A stretch of 64,000 nucleotides of DNA from Histomonas meleagridis (GCA_020186115.1 WSYJ01000157.1:682001-746000); one strand, 5' to 3'; counted from the stretch's first letter, positions 47,216 through 57,577 are shown. Translations and numbers: made by a program. The notes: generated from the letters alone by a model not told the origin.

Positions 47216-47941
47216 TTAATCTGAGTCATTCTTTTTCTTCAGTATATATATAAAATGTGTTGAGCAATTAAATCGCTTTTTGAAGTCGATTTGTTGCACA
47301 AGTTCGATTTTATCTTTGAATCTCTGGAAAACTGGCACCCTTGCATTTGGTGGACCATAAGTTATCACAATATATATACCGTTCGGCTTCAATATTCTTG
47401 CGACTTCGCAAATTGTTTTTTCAACATTTTTCATATCGCCACAAAATAATGCATCTAATGTACCTTTGTCAAATACGACGTCAAAGCTATTGTCTTCATA
47501 GGTCATATTGGTACAGTCCATTACTTCCCAAATTAGTTCTTTTTGATCTTGATATTTCGATTTCATTTGATCAATAACAACAGAAGAAATGTCCATGTTA
47601 TAAACAGAATGGAATGGATTACCTAACATATCGTATGCCATTTCAGAGTTTCCACATCCAATGTTTAATACTTTTTCATCCCCATTAAAATATTCTTTGA
47701 ATTCTGGATAAAATTCTTTCCATGGACGATACCACTCAAAAGACCCATCTTCAGTTTTTGCATATCTTTTATCCCAATATTGTGGGTTAGAAAAATCAAT
47801 TTCTTCTGAATCTTCTTCAATTTGAATAATATCTTCGGGAGAAATTACAATATCTTGCTCCATTTTTTGAAGTTCTTCTTCAATTTGTTCGTCAGTCATA
47901 GCTATTAAATCAGGGTCATATTCAGTTTTATCATTTTCCAT
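47216..47941 (-). CDS. Class I SAM methyltransferase, EEF1AKMT4/METTL13-like
   Basis: 241 residues. An acidic N-terminal 50 residues is followed by YWDKRY (55-60) and FEWY, the lead-in typical of the METTL13/EEF1AKMT4 family. Motif I VLNIGCGNSE (91-100) binds SAM, NMDISSVVIDQM is the acidic loop for the ribose, and VMDCTNMTYEDNSFDVVFDKGTLDAL contains the post-II motif with the family's DKGTLDAL. EEF1AKMT4 and METTL13 methylate lysines in elongation factor eEF1A, which is a sensible but unproved substrate here. Later ARILKPNGIYIVITY matches motif III. The stop is followed by a second TAA and AA (TAATAAA). Confidence 0.9.
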   Translation of the reverse strand: MENDKTEYDPDLIAMTDEQIEEELQKMEQDIVISPEDIIQIEEDSEEIDFSNPQYWDKRYAKTEDGSFEWYRPWKEFYPEFKEYFNGDEKVLNIGCGNSEMAYDMLGNPFHSVYNMDISSVVIDQMKSKYQDQKELIWEVMDCTNMTYEDNSFDVVFDKGTLDALFCGDMKNVEKTICEVARILKPNGIYIVITYGPPNARVPVFQRFKDKIELVQQIDFKKRFNCSTHFIYILKKKNDSD

Positions 47942-48665
47942 CTAAAATAAATTAAACAGAGTTTGTCAATTGGATCAGTTTGAAATTATTCACTTGATTT
48001 TAGTAAATTTTCAAAATATTCGATCTTTGTGCTTATATTTTTAAATATAATAAGTTTTGTTGCTTTTTTATTAGATTACCATTAGAAAACATTTATATGG
48101 GCTGAGTTCCGTGTTGTTGGTTTGGTGACTAAAGAACAAAACAAAAACGAATATTGGATTTTGATGAAGCAATAATAGAACAAATTTGTAATATTTTAGA
48201 TTCCAAATATTTGAAAAATTTATATCTCATTTGTATCTCAGCATCAGCAATATGGATTCGGAATGAAATCAATATAAATTTCATCAACACCAAAATTTTA
48301 ACATTTGTTTTTAGAGTTATTTAATTCATTTCGAATTTTAAAATAATCCTTCGAAATTACTTAAATCAATTGATACATTACATATTTATGCATGATCAAC
48401 TTATTAAAGTTCAAAGAAGTTGCTAATTTTAAATCATTTAAAAGACTTCTTATTAAATCTCTTTAAAAAGATAATATGGTAAGTAAATTAATCTCAAATT
48501 TAAATGTAGTGGTAACTAATTGTAAGTTTGCGTTTGATCTCACGCATTTAAATCAATTCTCACTTTAAACAGAATATCAAATGTGAGCAACAAATTTAGT
48601 TAAACAAAGCTTTAACATGTTCGACTATTATTAAATGCAAAATTACTATATTTCATGTTTATTTG
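47942..48665. other. Intergenic, AT-rich
   Basis: About 720 bases. No ORF with coding features, no tRNA-like or other RNA signature recognised. Promoter of the methyltransferase gene must lie at the 5' end of this stretch on the minus strand. Confidence 0.5.
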
Positions 48666-50323
48666 TCAAACAAATTCATATGATATATTATCGATCACTT
48701 TACCAATTTGATCCGACAACAAATGAAATCTATCAGCAGCTCCTTGTATTCTTTGTAATAGCACATTTACATATGATTCCGACACTGGATCAATCTTTGC
48801 CAATACTACGAAACCTTCAGACTGTGCGATCAGTGTATAATCGTTAGGATATAACCATTCGAATTCTTGTTGCGTTAAAAACTTTTGTAACTCTGTTGCA
48901 ACAACTTCTGCAGGAAATGTTACTTCTTCAAATAATATCTTTGCTGGAAAACTTGTTGTCATTGGGTTAAATGATTCGGGATATAATGAAGATCGTTCAG
49001 CAAAAGAATATACCCTAAAAGATTCGACAGATCCTTGACTAGAATCTTTAGGTCGAATATATGTATCGGTAGAATTCTCGTTAATGTCATATTCGAGATT
49101 TGGTTCATCAGATGAATTCAAGCCGTTTAAGTCTTCTTGTAAACTTAGATTCAAATCATTGAATTGGTCATTGAAATCAATTGAATTCAAACCACTAGCA
49201 TCATTGGAGCCCGTTTGGAGACTTGGCCAAGGCAGATAGCCTGGCGACGCACGATGCGTTAATAAAACACAAAACGACTTCGTCATGTTGGACTCAGTTG
49301 ACTCAAGATCTTTGCGTAATTCTTCATCATCATTATATCCAATATTATGAAGAAATTCAATTATGGCTGGACTAAGAGTGGACATTTCGATTGGTTTTTC
49401 AAGCTTGGGAACTGCAAATGGTGATGGGACAATATATTCTTGTGGCAAACCAATTCGAAAAGCGGGATGACGTTTGATACCATCAATGGTTATGCGATTC
49501 TTTGGATTGACTGTAAGGATTTTAATTAAAAGATCTTTGAGATCTGGTGCTAAATCTGGCATGCGGAAGATTCCAGATTTAACTTTTGCTGCAAGTCCTC
49601 GGAATGATGGATCATCAAATGGAAGTTTACCCTGTGTGTTAGCTTACTTTAAGAACCATTCCAATTTGATAATTGGAATTGGTTATGAAAACATACTGTA
49701 AGAAGTGCATAAAGAATAACACCACAACTCCAAATATCTGAGGCGCGACCATCATAAGAAGCACCTCGTAAAACTTCTGGTGCTGTATAATGGGGTGAGC
49801 CACATGATGTTTGACATGAAGTTGTTTCTTTCATCCAACGTGCAAAGCCAAAATCTGCTATCTTTGCATCGTTGCTCTCAGTTAGTAAAATATTTTCCGG
49901 TTTAAGATCTCTGTGACAAACATTATGTGTATGAAGAAAATCAAGTCCATAAATAATTTGTCGAAATATATGCATGGATTGTACTGGCGTAAGAAATCTA
50001 CGGACTATAAGAAAATTAAATAATTCCCCATGCGAGGCATACTCAGTAACAATATAAATATGTCCTTGACTTTCAAGAACATCAACAAGATTGATTAAAT
50101 GGGGATGGTCAAGAAGTCGCATTAAAGCAATCTCACGATGAATTTTTTGTCTCAAATCTGGATTTGAATCAAGTTTGCTTTTTTTGATTATTTTCATTGC
50201 GTAATGTTGGTGTGTTATTTTGTGCTCAGCTAGCTTCACCTTGCTTGAAGAGCCGGATCCAATTGTTTGAATAATGACATAATCACCAAGCTCTTGCTTA
50301 TTGCACATCCCACCCAGTTTCAT
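48666..50323 (-). CDS. AMPK/SNF1-related (CAMK group) protein kinase, split by one intron
   Basis: Two exons, 50323-49697 (209 codons) and 49631-48666 (321 codons and stop), giving 530 residues in frame. Kinase motifs: GSGSSSKVK (22-30), AMK with Lys44, HRDLKPEN (137-144), DFGFA (157-161), GSPHYTAPE (175-183), DIWSCGVILYALLT (196-209). The reading frame then hits the intron and resumes with GKLPFDD, which is the expected next kinase motif (LTGxLPFDD in SNF1, BRSK and MARK), followed by the NRITIDGIKRHPAF end. The C-terminal 250 residues include disordered Ser/Asn-rich parts and a C-terminal alpha/beta block (about 430-530) that may be a KA1-like domain. It should work in energy or polarity signalling. 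Confidence 0.93.
49632..49696 (-). other. Spliceosomal intron (65 nt), canonical trichomonad type
   Basis: On the minus strand the intron starts GTATGT (49696-49691) and ends CTAACACACAG (49642-49632), matching the known trichomonad 5' site and the fused branch-point/3' site. It is phase 0 (exon ends ...CTT ACA, next exon starts GGT AAA) and its removal restores the kinase subdomain ALLT-GKLPFDD. Without splicing the frame ends 15 codons later. Confidence 0.95.
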
Positions 50324-51041
50324 CGTTTTGGGGTGGCCATTGAAAAAAAGCCGCGGTTTGACTGAACTTAAAAGAAAACAGATTTGTCAAAAAAACACAA
50401 ATATTTTGATAATTTGTCAAAGGATGTCTTATATTCTGAAGTACGTTTTCTTAATCAAGTTATTGAATCAAAATATATGAATGCTATGATAATGTTTTAT
50501 ATGTTATTTTGTTATTTTTTTCACAATTGAAATGGTCTGTTCTTTTGCAATGTTATAAAAAAAATAACAACATGCGGAGACAGATGAGTCAACTAAATAT
50601 CTAATTATTGGTTTCCTTTGCAATTTTTTTATGATTATGAAGCAGAATTTTGTTAATTAATTTAAAATTCATTAAAGGAATCGTTGGTTGATTCCGTTTT
50701 TTTCCAATTTTTTATATAAAAAAAATGGGTATATCAACAATCAATCCTATGGAAAAGAAATGGCTCCAATGATTCCGTTGTAAAATAACGATACGGTGTT
50801 TTCTGAACCACCGTTATTTTCTTAGAACGACGATCATGACGGTTGTGTGTATTCAATTCACATATCGTAAATAAAACCGTTATAATTGGATGATAAATAT
50901 TATTAAAATTATTTAAAAATAATTAATATTTGTATAAATTAGATTCATTAACTTGTTTTTATTATTTTCAATTTTATATCTAATATTACCAGGTATATAT
51001 ACCTAATTTTAGGCAAAACTCAGAAATTCTAATCATTGATA
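50324..51041. other. Intergenic with a hairpin holding TAACGATA
   Basis: About 720 bases between the kinase ATG and the end of ankyrin gene A. Contains an imperfect hairpin (50782-50820). No gene recognised. Confidence 0.5.
50782..50820. promoter_or_regulatory. Imperfect inverted repeat with TAACGATA
   Basis: AAAATAACG (50782-50790) with GGTG (50795-50798) faces CACCGTTATTTT (50809-50820). TAACGATA (50786-50793) resembles the Myb recognition elements (TAACGA and TATCGT) described for a trichomonad iron-regulated promoter. It is 460 bases upstream of the kinase ATG, so its target is unclear. Confidence 0.35.
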
Positions 51042-52221
51042 TTAAACCACCTCTTCTAGTTCAAGAAACATTTCAACTATTTTTGCATTACTTTTTGAGA
51101 ATATTTTCATAAGTGCTGTTCTAAATAATTGAAATAATTTCCAAATATTATTTTGAAATATAAAATTACTAAAACAAATTTTAAATAACACAAATAAATA
51201 TCTTTAGCATTAACATCAATTCCTTTTTGTTGAAGAAGGAATTTAACTATTTCTGTGTGACCATTTAAAGATGCATATATAAGTGCTGTATTAAATAATT
51301 TAAATTATTTCCAAATATTATTTTGAAATATAAAATTATTAAAATAAATATTAAACAAAACAAATAAATATCTTTGGCATTAACATTAATTCTTTCTTGT
51401 TCAAGAAGTAATTTAACTATTTCTGTATGACCATTTTCAGATGCATTAATAAGTGCTGTATTAAATAATTTAAATTATTTCCAAATATTATTTTGAAATA
51501 TAAAATTATTAAAATAAATATTAAACAAAACAAATAAATATCTTTGGCATTAACATTAATTCCTTCTTGTTCAAGAAGTAATTTAACTATTTCTGTGTGA
51601 CCATTTAAAGATGCATATATAAGTGCCGTTTTAAATAATTTAAATAATTTCCAAATATTATTTTGAAATATAAAATTATTAAAATAAATATTAAACAAAA
51701 CAAATAAATACCTTTAGCATTAACATCAATTCCTTCTTGTTCAAGAAGTAATTTAACTATTTCTGTGTGACCATTTAAAGATGCATATATAAGTGCTGTA
51801 TTAAATAATTTAAATTATTTCCAAATATTATTTTGAAATATAAAATTATTAAAATAAATATTAAACAAAACAAATAAATACCTTTAGCATTAACATCAAT
51901 TCCTTCTTGTTCAAGAAGTAATTTAACTATTTCTGTATGACCTTTATCAGATGCTCTAATAAGTGCAGTTGTAAATAATTTAAATAATTTCTAAATATTA
52001 TTTTGAAATATAAAATTATTAAAATAAATATCAAATAAAACATATAAATATCTTTAGCATTAACATCAATTCCTTCATGTTCAAGAAGTAGTTTAACGAT
52101 TTTTATATAACCATTATTAGATGCTCTAATAAGTGCTGTGTAAAATAATTGAAATAATTTCCAAATATTATTTTGAAATATAAAATTACTAAAACAAATA
52201 TCAAATAAAATAAATAAATAT
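51042..52221 (-). repeat. 170-bp tandem array: 7 ankyrin modules and 7 spacers of 86 nt
   Basis: Period 170 throughout (AAGTGC-type landmarks at 51111, 51281, 51451, 51621, 51791, 51961, 52131). Coding parts are 84 nt, spacers 86 nt. 170 is not a multiple of three, so no single frame reads the array. All seven modules are free of stops and frameshifts; the codon for the Thr at module start varies synonymously (ACA, ACT, ACG). Confidence 0.9.
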
Positions 52222-53533
52222 CTTTGACATTAATATCAATACCTTTTTGTTCAAGAATATAATTAATAAGTTCAATATTTTGTGAACACGATGAAGAAAT
52301 TAATATATCTTTTGGAAGCTTATTGTTTTGGAGAAAATATTTAACAAGATACAAGTTACCATTAAATGCTGATTCATTGATAATAAAATCATCAATTTTC
52401 ATGAGATTTTTTTCTAAAAACAAAAGTGTTTCAAAGCTTCCACTTTGAATACATATATATCTGTATTCATTACAAATTGTCGTCATTTTTATATTTAAAT
52501 ATTTTTTGTTTAAAACATCAATAGGTAAATGAATATTATCACTAAACTTTGGTAAATCTCGTTGAATATCATCTAATTTCTTTTCATAAATATAATTAAA
52601 AATTTTGTTTCGATGAAACATAATTGCTGCTTCATATGCGCCTTCAAATGATGAATGATTTTGTTCACATAAATGAATGATTTCTTCGTTTCCACCTGCA
52701 ACTGCATATTTACCTGTATTTTTTACATTAGAACCATTCATAAGTAAATATTTAAAACATTTAATCGAAGAAAAAAATGCTGCGTAATCAATTAATGAAA
52801 CATTTTCTTTATTTATAAATGAACATCTTTCATAAAGTGATGGTTCAATTGTTTGATTGAAATCAAAATCTGTTTGTGATGATATTTCTTGAAGTTTTTC
52901 TATTTCATCATTTCGAATTATTTTCGCAATTTCATTCGGATTAACTCCTTCTTTAATTAATTGTTTATGAAGTTCCCAATCATTCTTTGAAAGCTCTTCA
53001 TAATTATCAAAAAATTGGTCCTCAATTGGATCTCTGTGATCGTTTTGTTTGTTTTCTTTTACATTTTTATAATGTGCAAAATAGTTTGTATCAATATTTC
53101 TTGTTATCTTTGTTATAATTAAATTTTCTTCAATCATTTTTTCTAGAAGATAAAATGATTCTTGTGACTTAATTTTAGAGATATAAATACCAAAATTTTT
53201 TATTATATCAGGACTATTTTTATTAATTTCGAATTCTTTTGTTTGAACCCTTTTTAAATATTTGAAATATAAATCACTTGAATTTCTTTGTGAAATAAAT
53301 GCATTATAGATTAAATTGCAGATAACATAATTAAAAGTGTGAGGAAAATTATAATCAAATAATTCAACTGTCTCTTTGACAGATGAATCAATATTTTTTT
53401 CATTTAAATTAAAAATTATTTTTTCAAGTTTAATAAGAAATTCCATATCGATAGATTGATTAAATGATCCTTTGTTTTCTGGTAAATTTATGTTATAATT
53501 TAGACTACAGTGTTGAATGGTTTCATTATCCAT
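51042..53533 (-). CDS. DUF3447/ankyrin protein A, with ankyrin modules split by 86-nt spacers
   Basis: Start at ATG 53533 (a TTG 33 bases upstream rejected). The N-terminal exon, 53533-52222, codes about 437 residues: a DUF3447-type region and diverged ankyrin repeats (LIDYAAFFSSIKCFKYLL, YAVAGGNEEIIHLCE) up to GIDINVK. Unspliced, the frame runs on into the spacer and ends at 52103. Seven ankyrin modules (T-A-L-I...N-A-K) lie at 52135-52052, 51965-51882, 51795-51712, 51625-51542, 51455-51372, 51285-51202 and 51115-51042, each separated by exactly 86 nt. The last ends with in-frame TAA (51042-51044). If all spacers are removed, 629 residues result. Exact module edges are uncertain by a few bases. 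Function is unknown; ankyrin repeats bind proteins. Confidence 0.75.
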
Positions 53534-53905
53534 CTTTAAAAACTGCAAAAATATTTCAAAACCCAAAGTAAACTAAAGAATAACCAAAAAGTCCATTCAA
53601 AGTAGACCGTTTAGAAACCACTGTCCATGCAAACAAAATGATCAAAATTTCCTTTTTTCCAATCCGACTTTTGTACAAAAGAAACTGATTTTTTAATTTG
53701 ATATTCTTATTTGGAAAATATAATACAGTAATATTTGTTTTGATTCCCATTTGTTTCAATTGGAAACAAAAATTAAATATTGAATTTGTTTACGAAATAC
53801 ATAAATCATTGCAATGAAACTGGTAAATTCCTTCGCTAAGTGACAAAAATTTATGGATTTAATGTAATTCATTATAAAAAACAAAAATTTGACAATTCAT
53901 GTTGT
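53534..53905. other. Intergenic between actin end and ankyrin gene A start
   Basis: About 370 bases. AAACGGTCT on the minus strand (near 53602-53613) lies about 70-80 bases before the ATG of ankyrin gene A. Actin 3' sequence runs TAAACATGA, with TAAA at its stop. Confidence 0.5.
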
Positions 53906-55036
53906 TTAGAAGCACTTGCGGTGGACAATTCCTGGACCAGCTTCGTTGTATTCGTCACGTGTGATAACCATTTGTGGGAATGTGGCAAGGGAGGCAAGGA
54001 TGGAGCCACCGATCCAAACTGCGTACTTACGTTCTGGTGGGGCGACGACTTTGATCTTCATTGTTGGTGGTGCGAGGCGGACCATTTCCTTCTCCATACG
54101 TTCTGGGAGACCTTCGAACATTGTGGTACCACCGGAGAGAACAATGTTAGCGTAGAGATCCTTACGGACATCGATATCGCATGCCATGATGGAGTTGAAG
54201 AGGGTTTGGTCAATACCTTCGAATTCGAAGCCATTGAAGTGTGGCTTGAAAAGAAGTTCTGGGCACCTGAAGCGCTCGTTGGCGATGGTGATGACGTTGC
54301 CATCTGGAAGTGTGTATGAGATGTCGCATTCGGATGTTGTGGCGGCCTTGTTCATTTCTTCGTCGAAATCAAGTGCAACATATGCGTGCTTCTCCTTGAT
54401 ATCACGAACGATTTCCTTTTCGGCGGATGTTGTGAAGGTGTAACCACGTTCGTTGAGGATCTTTTGGAGGTAGGCTGTAAGATCACGGCCGGCGAGGTTG
54501 ATACGCATGATGGCGTGTGGAAGGGAATAACCTTCGTAGATTGGAACTGTGTGGGAAACACCATCACCTGCATCGAAAACAATACCGGTTGTACGACCTG
54601 AGGAGTAAAGGGAAAGAACGGCTTGGATACCAACATAGAATGCTGGAACGTTGAATGTTTCGAATTGGAGTTGGATCATCTTTTCACGGTTGGCCTTTGG
54701 GTTCATTGGGGCTTCTGTAAGAAGAACTGGATGTTCAGCTGGGTCAACACGTAATTCGTTGTAGAATGTGTGGTGCCAGATCTTTTCCATATCGTCCCAG
54801 TTGGTAACGATACCGTGTTCAATTGGGTACTTGAGGATAAGGATACCTGCCTTAGCGCATGCTTCATCACCAACATATGTATCCTTGTTTTGACCACCTG
54901 CGATTGTTTGGACATACTTTGGACGACCAACAATGGATGGGAAAACTGAACGTGGTGCTTCATCACCAGCGAAACCAGCCTTGCACATACCGGAACCATT
55001 ATCGATAACTAATGTTTGAACTTCGTCTTCAGCCAT
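53906..55036 (-). CDS. Actin
   Basis: 376 residues of conventional actin: [97 protein letters not shown] and C-terminal VHRKCF. It should polymerise and drive cytoskeletal and adhesion functions. Codons are GC-rich and strongly biased compared with neighbours, as expected for a very highly expressed gene. Open frames on the opposite strand in this gene are shadows of that bias. The initiator TCACTT lies 18 bases before the ATG. The stop is TAAAC. Confidence 0.99.
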   Translation of the reverse strand: MAEDEVQTLVIDNGSGMCKAGFAGDEAPRSVFPSIVGRPKYVQTIAGGQNKDTYVGDEACAKAGILILKYPIEHGIVTNWDDMEKIWHHTFYNELRVDPAEHPVLLTEAPMNPKANREKMIQLQFETFNVPAFYVGIQAVLSLYSSGRTTGIVFDAGDGVSHTVPIYEGYSLPHAIMRINLAGRDLTAYLQKILNERGYTFTTSAEKEIVRDIKEKHAYVALDFDEEMNKAATTSECDISYTLPDGNVITIANERFRCPELLFKPHFNGFEFEGIDQTLFNSIMACDIDVRKDLYANIVLSGGTTMFEGLPERMEKEMVRLAPPTMKIKVVAPPERKYAVWIGGSILASLATFPQMVITRDEYNEAGPGIVHRKCF

Positions 55037-55050
55037 TAGGAATAGTTGTG

Positions 55051-55056
55051 AAGTGA
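55051..55056 (-). promoter_or_regulatory. TCACTT initiator of actin
   Basis: On the minus strand GTTCACTTC gives TCA(+1)CTT with start near 55054, 18 bases upstream of the actin ATG. Confidence 0.6.
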
Positions 55057-55588
55057 ACAGAGGTTTGCACTTTTTTATACAAATCGTCGGGACAATTCGA
55101 GCAATACAGCATACAAAAAGTTGAATAGATGAAGTAAAAAAGTGGCCAATAAAACGAATGGTGAAAAATGATTAAAATGTAATTTTTACTTGTAAAAAAT
55201 AATTATTCTGCTTGTAGAAACAAATAAATAAGAATCTTTTTATGAAATTACATAAATATTCATTTTAAAATTTTATAAATATTAATATAAATTTATTTAA
55301 AAAAAAAATCATCAGTTGCTTAGATTATGAACAAATTTGATTTCTACCTGATTTTATTTGTATTTTACGCTACAAAAATTTTACTAAAAAACATCATATT
55401 TCAAACAATTTTATTATTTTTCAACTAATTGAGATGAAGAAAAGCAAAAACGAATTTTAAGCAACAGCAAGTAGATTGCCATATTTATCTAATGGTTGAA
55501 GCAATAGATTTTGATCAGAGTTTTTTATCGGAAATTGACAGATTTTTATTTCTTTAAAAAAAATGACAAAAAATGCAAACGAAAAGGA
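55057..55588. other. Divergent intergenic of actin and the ADP-ribosylglycohydrolase gene
   Basis: About 530 bases, very AT-rich, with short upstream ATG frames before 55589 (one, 55563-55592, ends by overlapping the main ATG). No gene. Confidence 0.5.
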
Positions 55589-57577
55589 ATGAAAAAAAAT
55601 TGCACCTGCAAGAGCTGTGGTAAAGAAAGCATTTTGCCATTATGTCCAAAATGTTTTGTTCCTTTTTTTGAAGATATACCACACCATATTTCTTATGCAT
55701 TTTTAAAAGAAGTTCCTGAACCATTTATTGAAAATGACACAGTTGTTGCAGACTTATTTTTTTCAGGAGTTGGTGACGTAAATCTAGATTCGTATCCTAA
55801 CCTTGAAAAGCTACGTCTTTCACACTGTTCAGCAATAACATCAATTAAATTAACAAATCTTCCAAAACTTATTGCCCTTGATATTTCTGGTTGCACTAAC
55901 CTGAAGTCTCTTATTATAGAAAACTGTGACTCGTTAAGAGCTCTTGATATGTCATTTTGTAGTCCTGAAAAAGGAACAGAAATGCTCGACATTTTCGAAG
56001 TCAATCTTCCAAACCTTGAATATCTTGAAACAAGTGGAACTCGTATACCAAGAATCCCATCACTTCCATCACTGGAATGGGGAAATTTCAGTGAAACAAA
56101 TTTAACTGATATATCTCCTCTTCACTCCTGCAAGAATTTACAAGTTCTCATTGCTAACAGTTTACCAATTCCCAAAATAGATTTTTCGCCATTTACATAT
56201 CTTCCAAATTTCCAGAAACTTATGTCAGGGTACACAGGCACAGCAATTTTCACCAATTCCTCTCGTAAAACCAAATTAAACCAAGTATTCCTTACAAAAG
56301 ATAAAGTCGTAGATTTCCCAAATCTCAAAAATTTCAGTGCAAAGCTACCTAAAGTTGGTTACATCGGCAAAAAATTTGCATCGCCTCAAGCATCAGGCGA
56401 TTGGCATAGCGCTTACAGACTCCTCTATGGCCCATGGCCCACCCCGCCCAACGATAAACAACCGCTGTACACCGTTACCAACCGTTTTCAACCGCCGGAG
56501 AGGGTTGACAAGAAGAAAGCAGCTTTCTTCATAATGGGATGCCTTTATGGCTCCGCTATTGGTGATTGCCTTGGGCTCGGCGTTGAAATGGATGATCCAG
56601 AAGAAATTAATTTCAAGCTTGAATTACCAGCAGATATCACTTGGACACATCCATTTATGAATAGAAGGTTATTATACTTCCATAGAGGTACATTCACTGA
56701 TGACACAGCATTAATGTTAATGTTTATAAGAAGTATTATTGCAAACAACGGTGAATTTAATATTAACGATTGTGGAGCACGAATTTTGGATTGGCTTGAC
56801 CATGGACTTCCTGAGCATTGTGATGAAATAGGATATGGTCAAGGAATTTCAACAGCTGCATGTGCTCATTGGAAAGATTATACAAAAGATGTCTTAAAGG
56901 CGTCTGATGAGTATTTCAAGTCAACTGGTTATCGTCTCTCAGGTAATGGAGGTGTTATGCGCACTGCAGCCGCTGGTTGCTATAAGTTTTGGGATACGCA
57001 AACGGTTATCGATCAGTCCATTCAATTTTGTCAGGCGACTCATCGTCATCGGTTGTGTTGTTTTTCAGCGGTTTTGGTGTCACTTTTGATATCGGAGCTA
57101 TTGAAATGGAGAAGTGGACTTACACCAACTTTTGATATCGAAAGTGTTATTCAAAAAGCTTTGTTTAGGTTCCCTAAGGTACAGAAAGAGGAAGTAAGTC
57201 GGTACTTATATGCTGATAAGATCGAAGATTTGAATTTGAATGATAAGGAATGTTCAACAATGAAAACAATGGCTTGTGCTATATGGGTTCTGAGAAAGGA
57301 TTTAAGCTACGCTCAAGGAATTGAAACCGTAATTAGACAAGGCGGAGATACAGATACAAATGCTGCAGTAGCTGGAGCAGTATTAGGTGCAAAGTGGGGA
57401 TTCTTGGGAATACCTGTCGATTTGATCGATTACTTCTTTTATCGCGGTTCTTTGTATCGCGATATAATTCCATTTTTGAAACTAATGGATATGGAGTTTG
57501 TGCCACCACAATTGGAAGAAATGGAACAGTACCAACAAGCCACCGCAGGCAATCAAAGTAAATGTACCATTCATTGA
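55589..57577 (+). CDS. LRR - ADP-ribosylglycohydrolase (ARH/DraG) fusion protein
   Basis: 662 residues from ATG 55589 (a TTG in frame at 55511 is not used). A short Cys cluster (C5, C7, C10, C19, C22) looks like a zinc knuckle. Residues about 60-230 are leucine-rich repeats (LEKLRLSHCSAIT, LIALDISGCTNLKSLII, NLQVLIANSLPIP). Residues about 308-640 are an ADP-ribosylglycohydrolase: GSAIGDCLGLGVE, GTFTDDTALM (367-376), SGNGGVMRTAAAG and RQGGDTDTNAAVAGAVLG (583-600), which supply the paired Asp/Thr metal ligands. ARH enzymes cleave ADP-ribose from proteins or acetyl-lysine ADP-ribose. The LRR part probably chooses the substrate. Function is well supported by motif; the fusion to an LRR domain is unusual. 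Confidence 0.9.
   Translation: MKKNCTCKSCGKESILPLCPKCFVPFFEDIPHHISYAFLKEVPEPFIENDTVVADLFFSGVGDVNLDSYPNLEKLRLSHCSAITSIKLTNLPKLIALDISGCTNLKSLIIENCDSLRALDMSFCSPEKGTEMLDIFEVNLPNLEYLETSGTRIPRIPSLPSLEWGNFSETNLTDISPLHSCKNLQVLIANSLPIPKIDFSPFTYLPNFQKLMSGYTGTAIFTNSSRKTKLNQVFLTKDKVVDFPNLKNFSAKLPKVGYIGKKFASPQASGDWHSAYRLLYGPWPTPPNDKQPLYTVTNRFQPPERVDKKKAAFFIMGCLYGSAIGDCLGLGVEMDDPEEINFKLELPADITWTHPFMNRRLLYFHRGTFTDDTALMLMFIRSIIANNGEFNINDCGARILDWLDHGLPEHCDEIGYGQGISTAACAHWKDYTKDVLKASDEYFKSTGYRLSGNGGVMRTAAAGCYKFWDTQTVIDQSIQFCQATHRHRLCCFSAVLVSLLISELLKWRSGLTPTFDIESVIQKALFRFPKVQKEEVSRYLYADKIEDLNLNDKECSTMKTMACAIWVLRKDLSYAQGIETVIRQGGDTDTNAAVAGAVLGAKWGFLGIPVDLIDYFFYRGSLYRDIIPFLKLMDMEFVPPQLEEMEQYQQATAGNQSKCTIH

Noticed and set aside
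48635-48847. Plus-strand ORF over the C-terminal end of the split kinase
   Set aside because: Complement of the kinase coding sequence; no independent evidence.
51042-52221. Programmed ribosomal frameshifting to read through the ankyrin spacers
   Set aside because: It would need 7 or 8 successive shifts. Several spacers in gene B have early in-frame stops, and the 75-nt spacer unit needs no net shift but contains TGA and TAA. Spacer removal explains all cases.
51042-52221. Ankyrin spacers as ordinary GT-AG trichomonad introns
   Set aside because: None has GTATGT or CTAACACACAG; only 3 of 15 start GT and 5 of 15 do not end AG. They may still be introns of a different kind.
53906-55036. Long open frames on the opposite strand of actin
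   Set aside because: They are shadows caused by strongly biased codons in a highly expressed gene; no domain or promoter on that strand.
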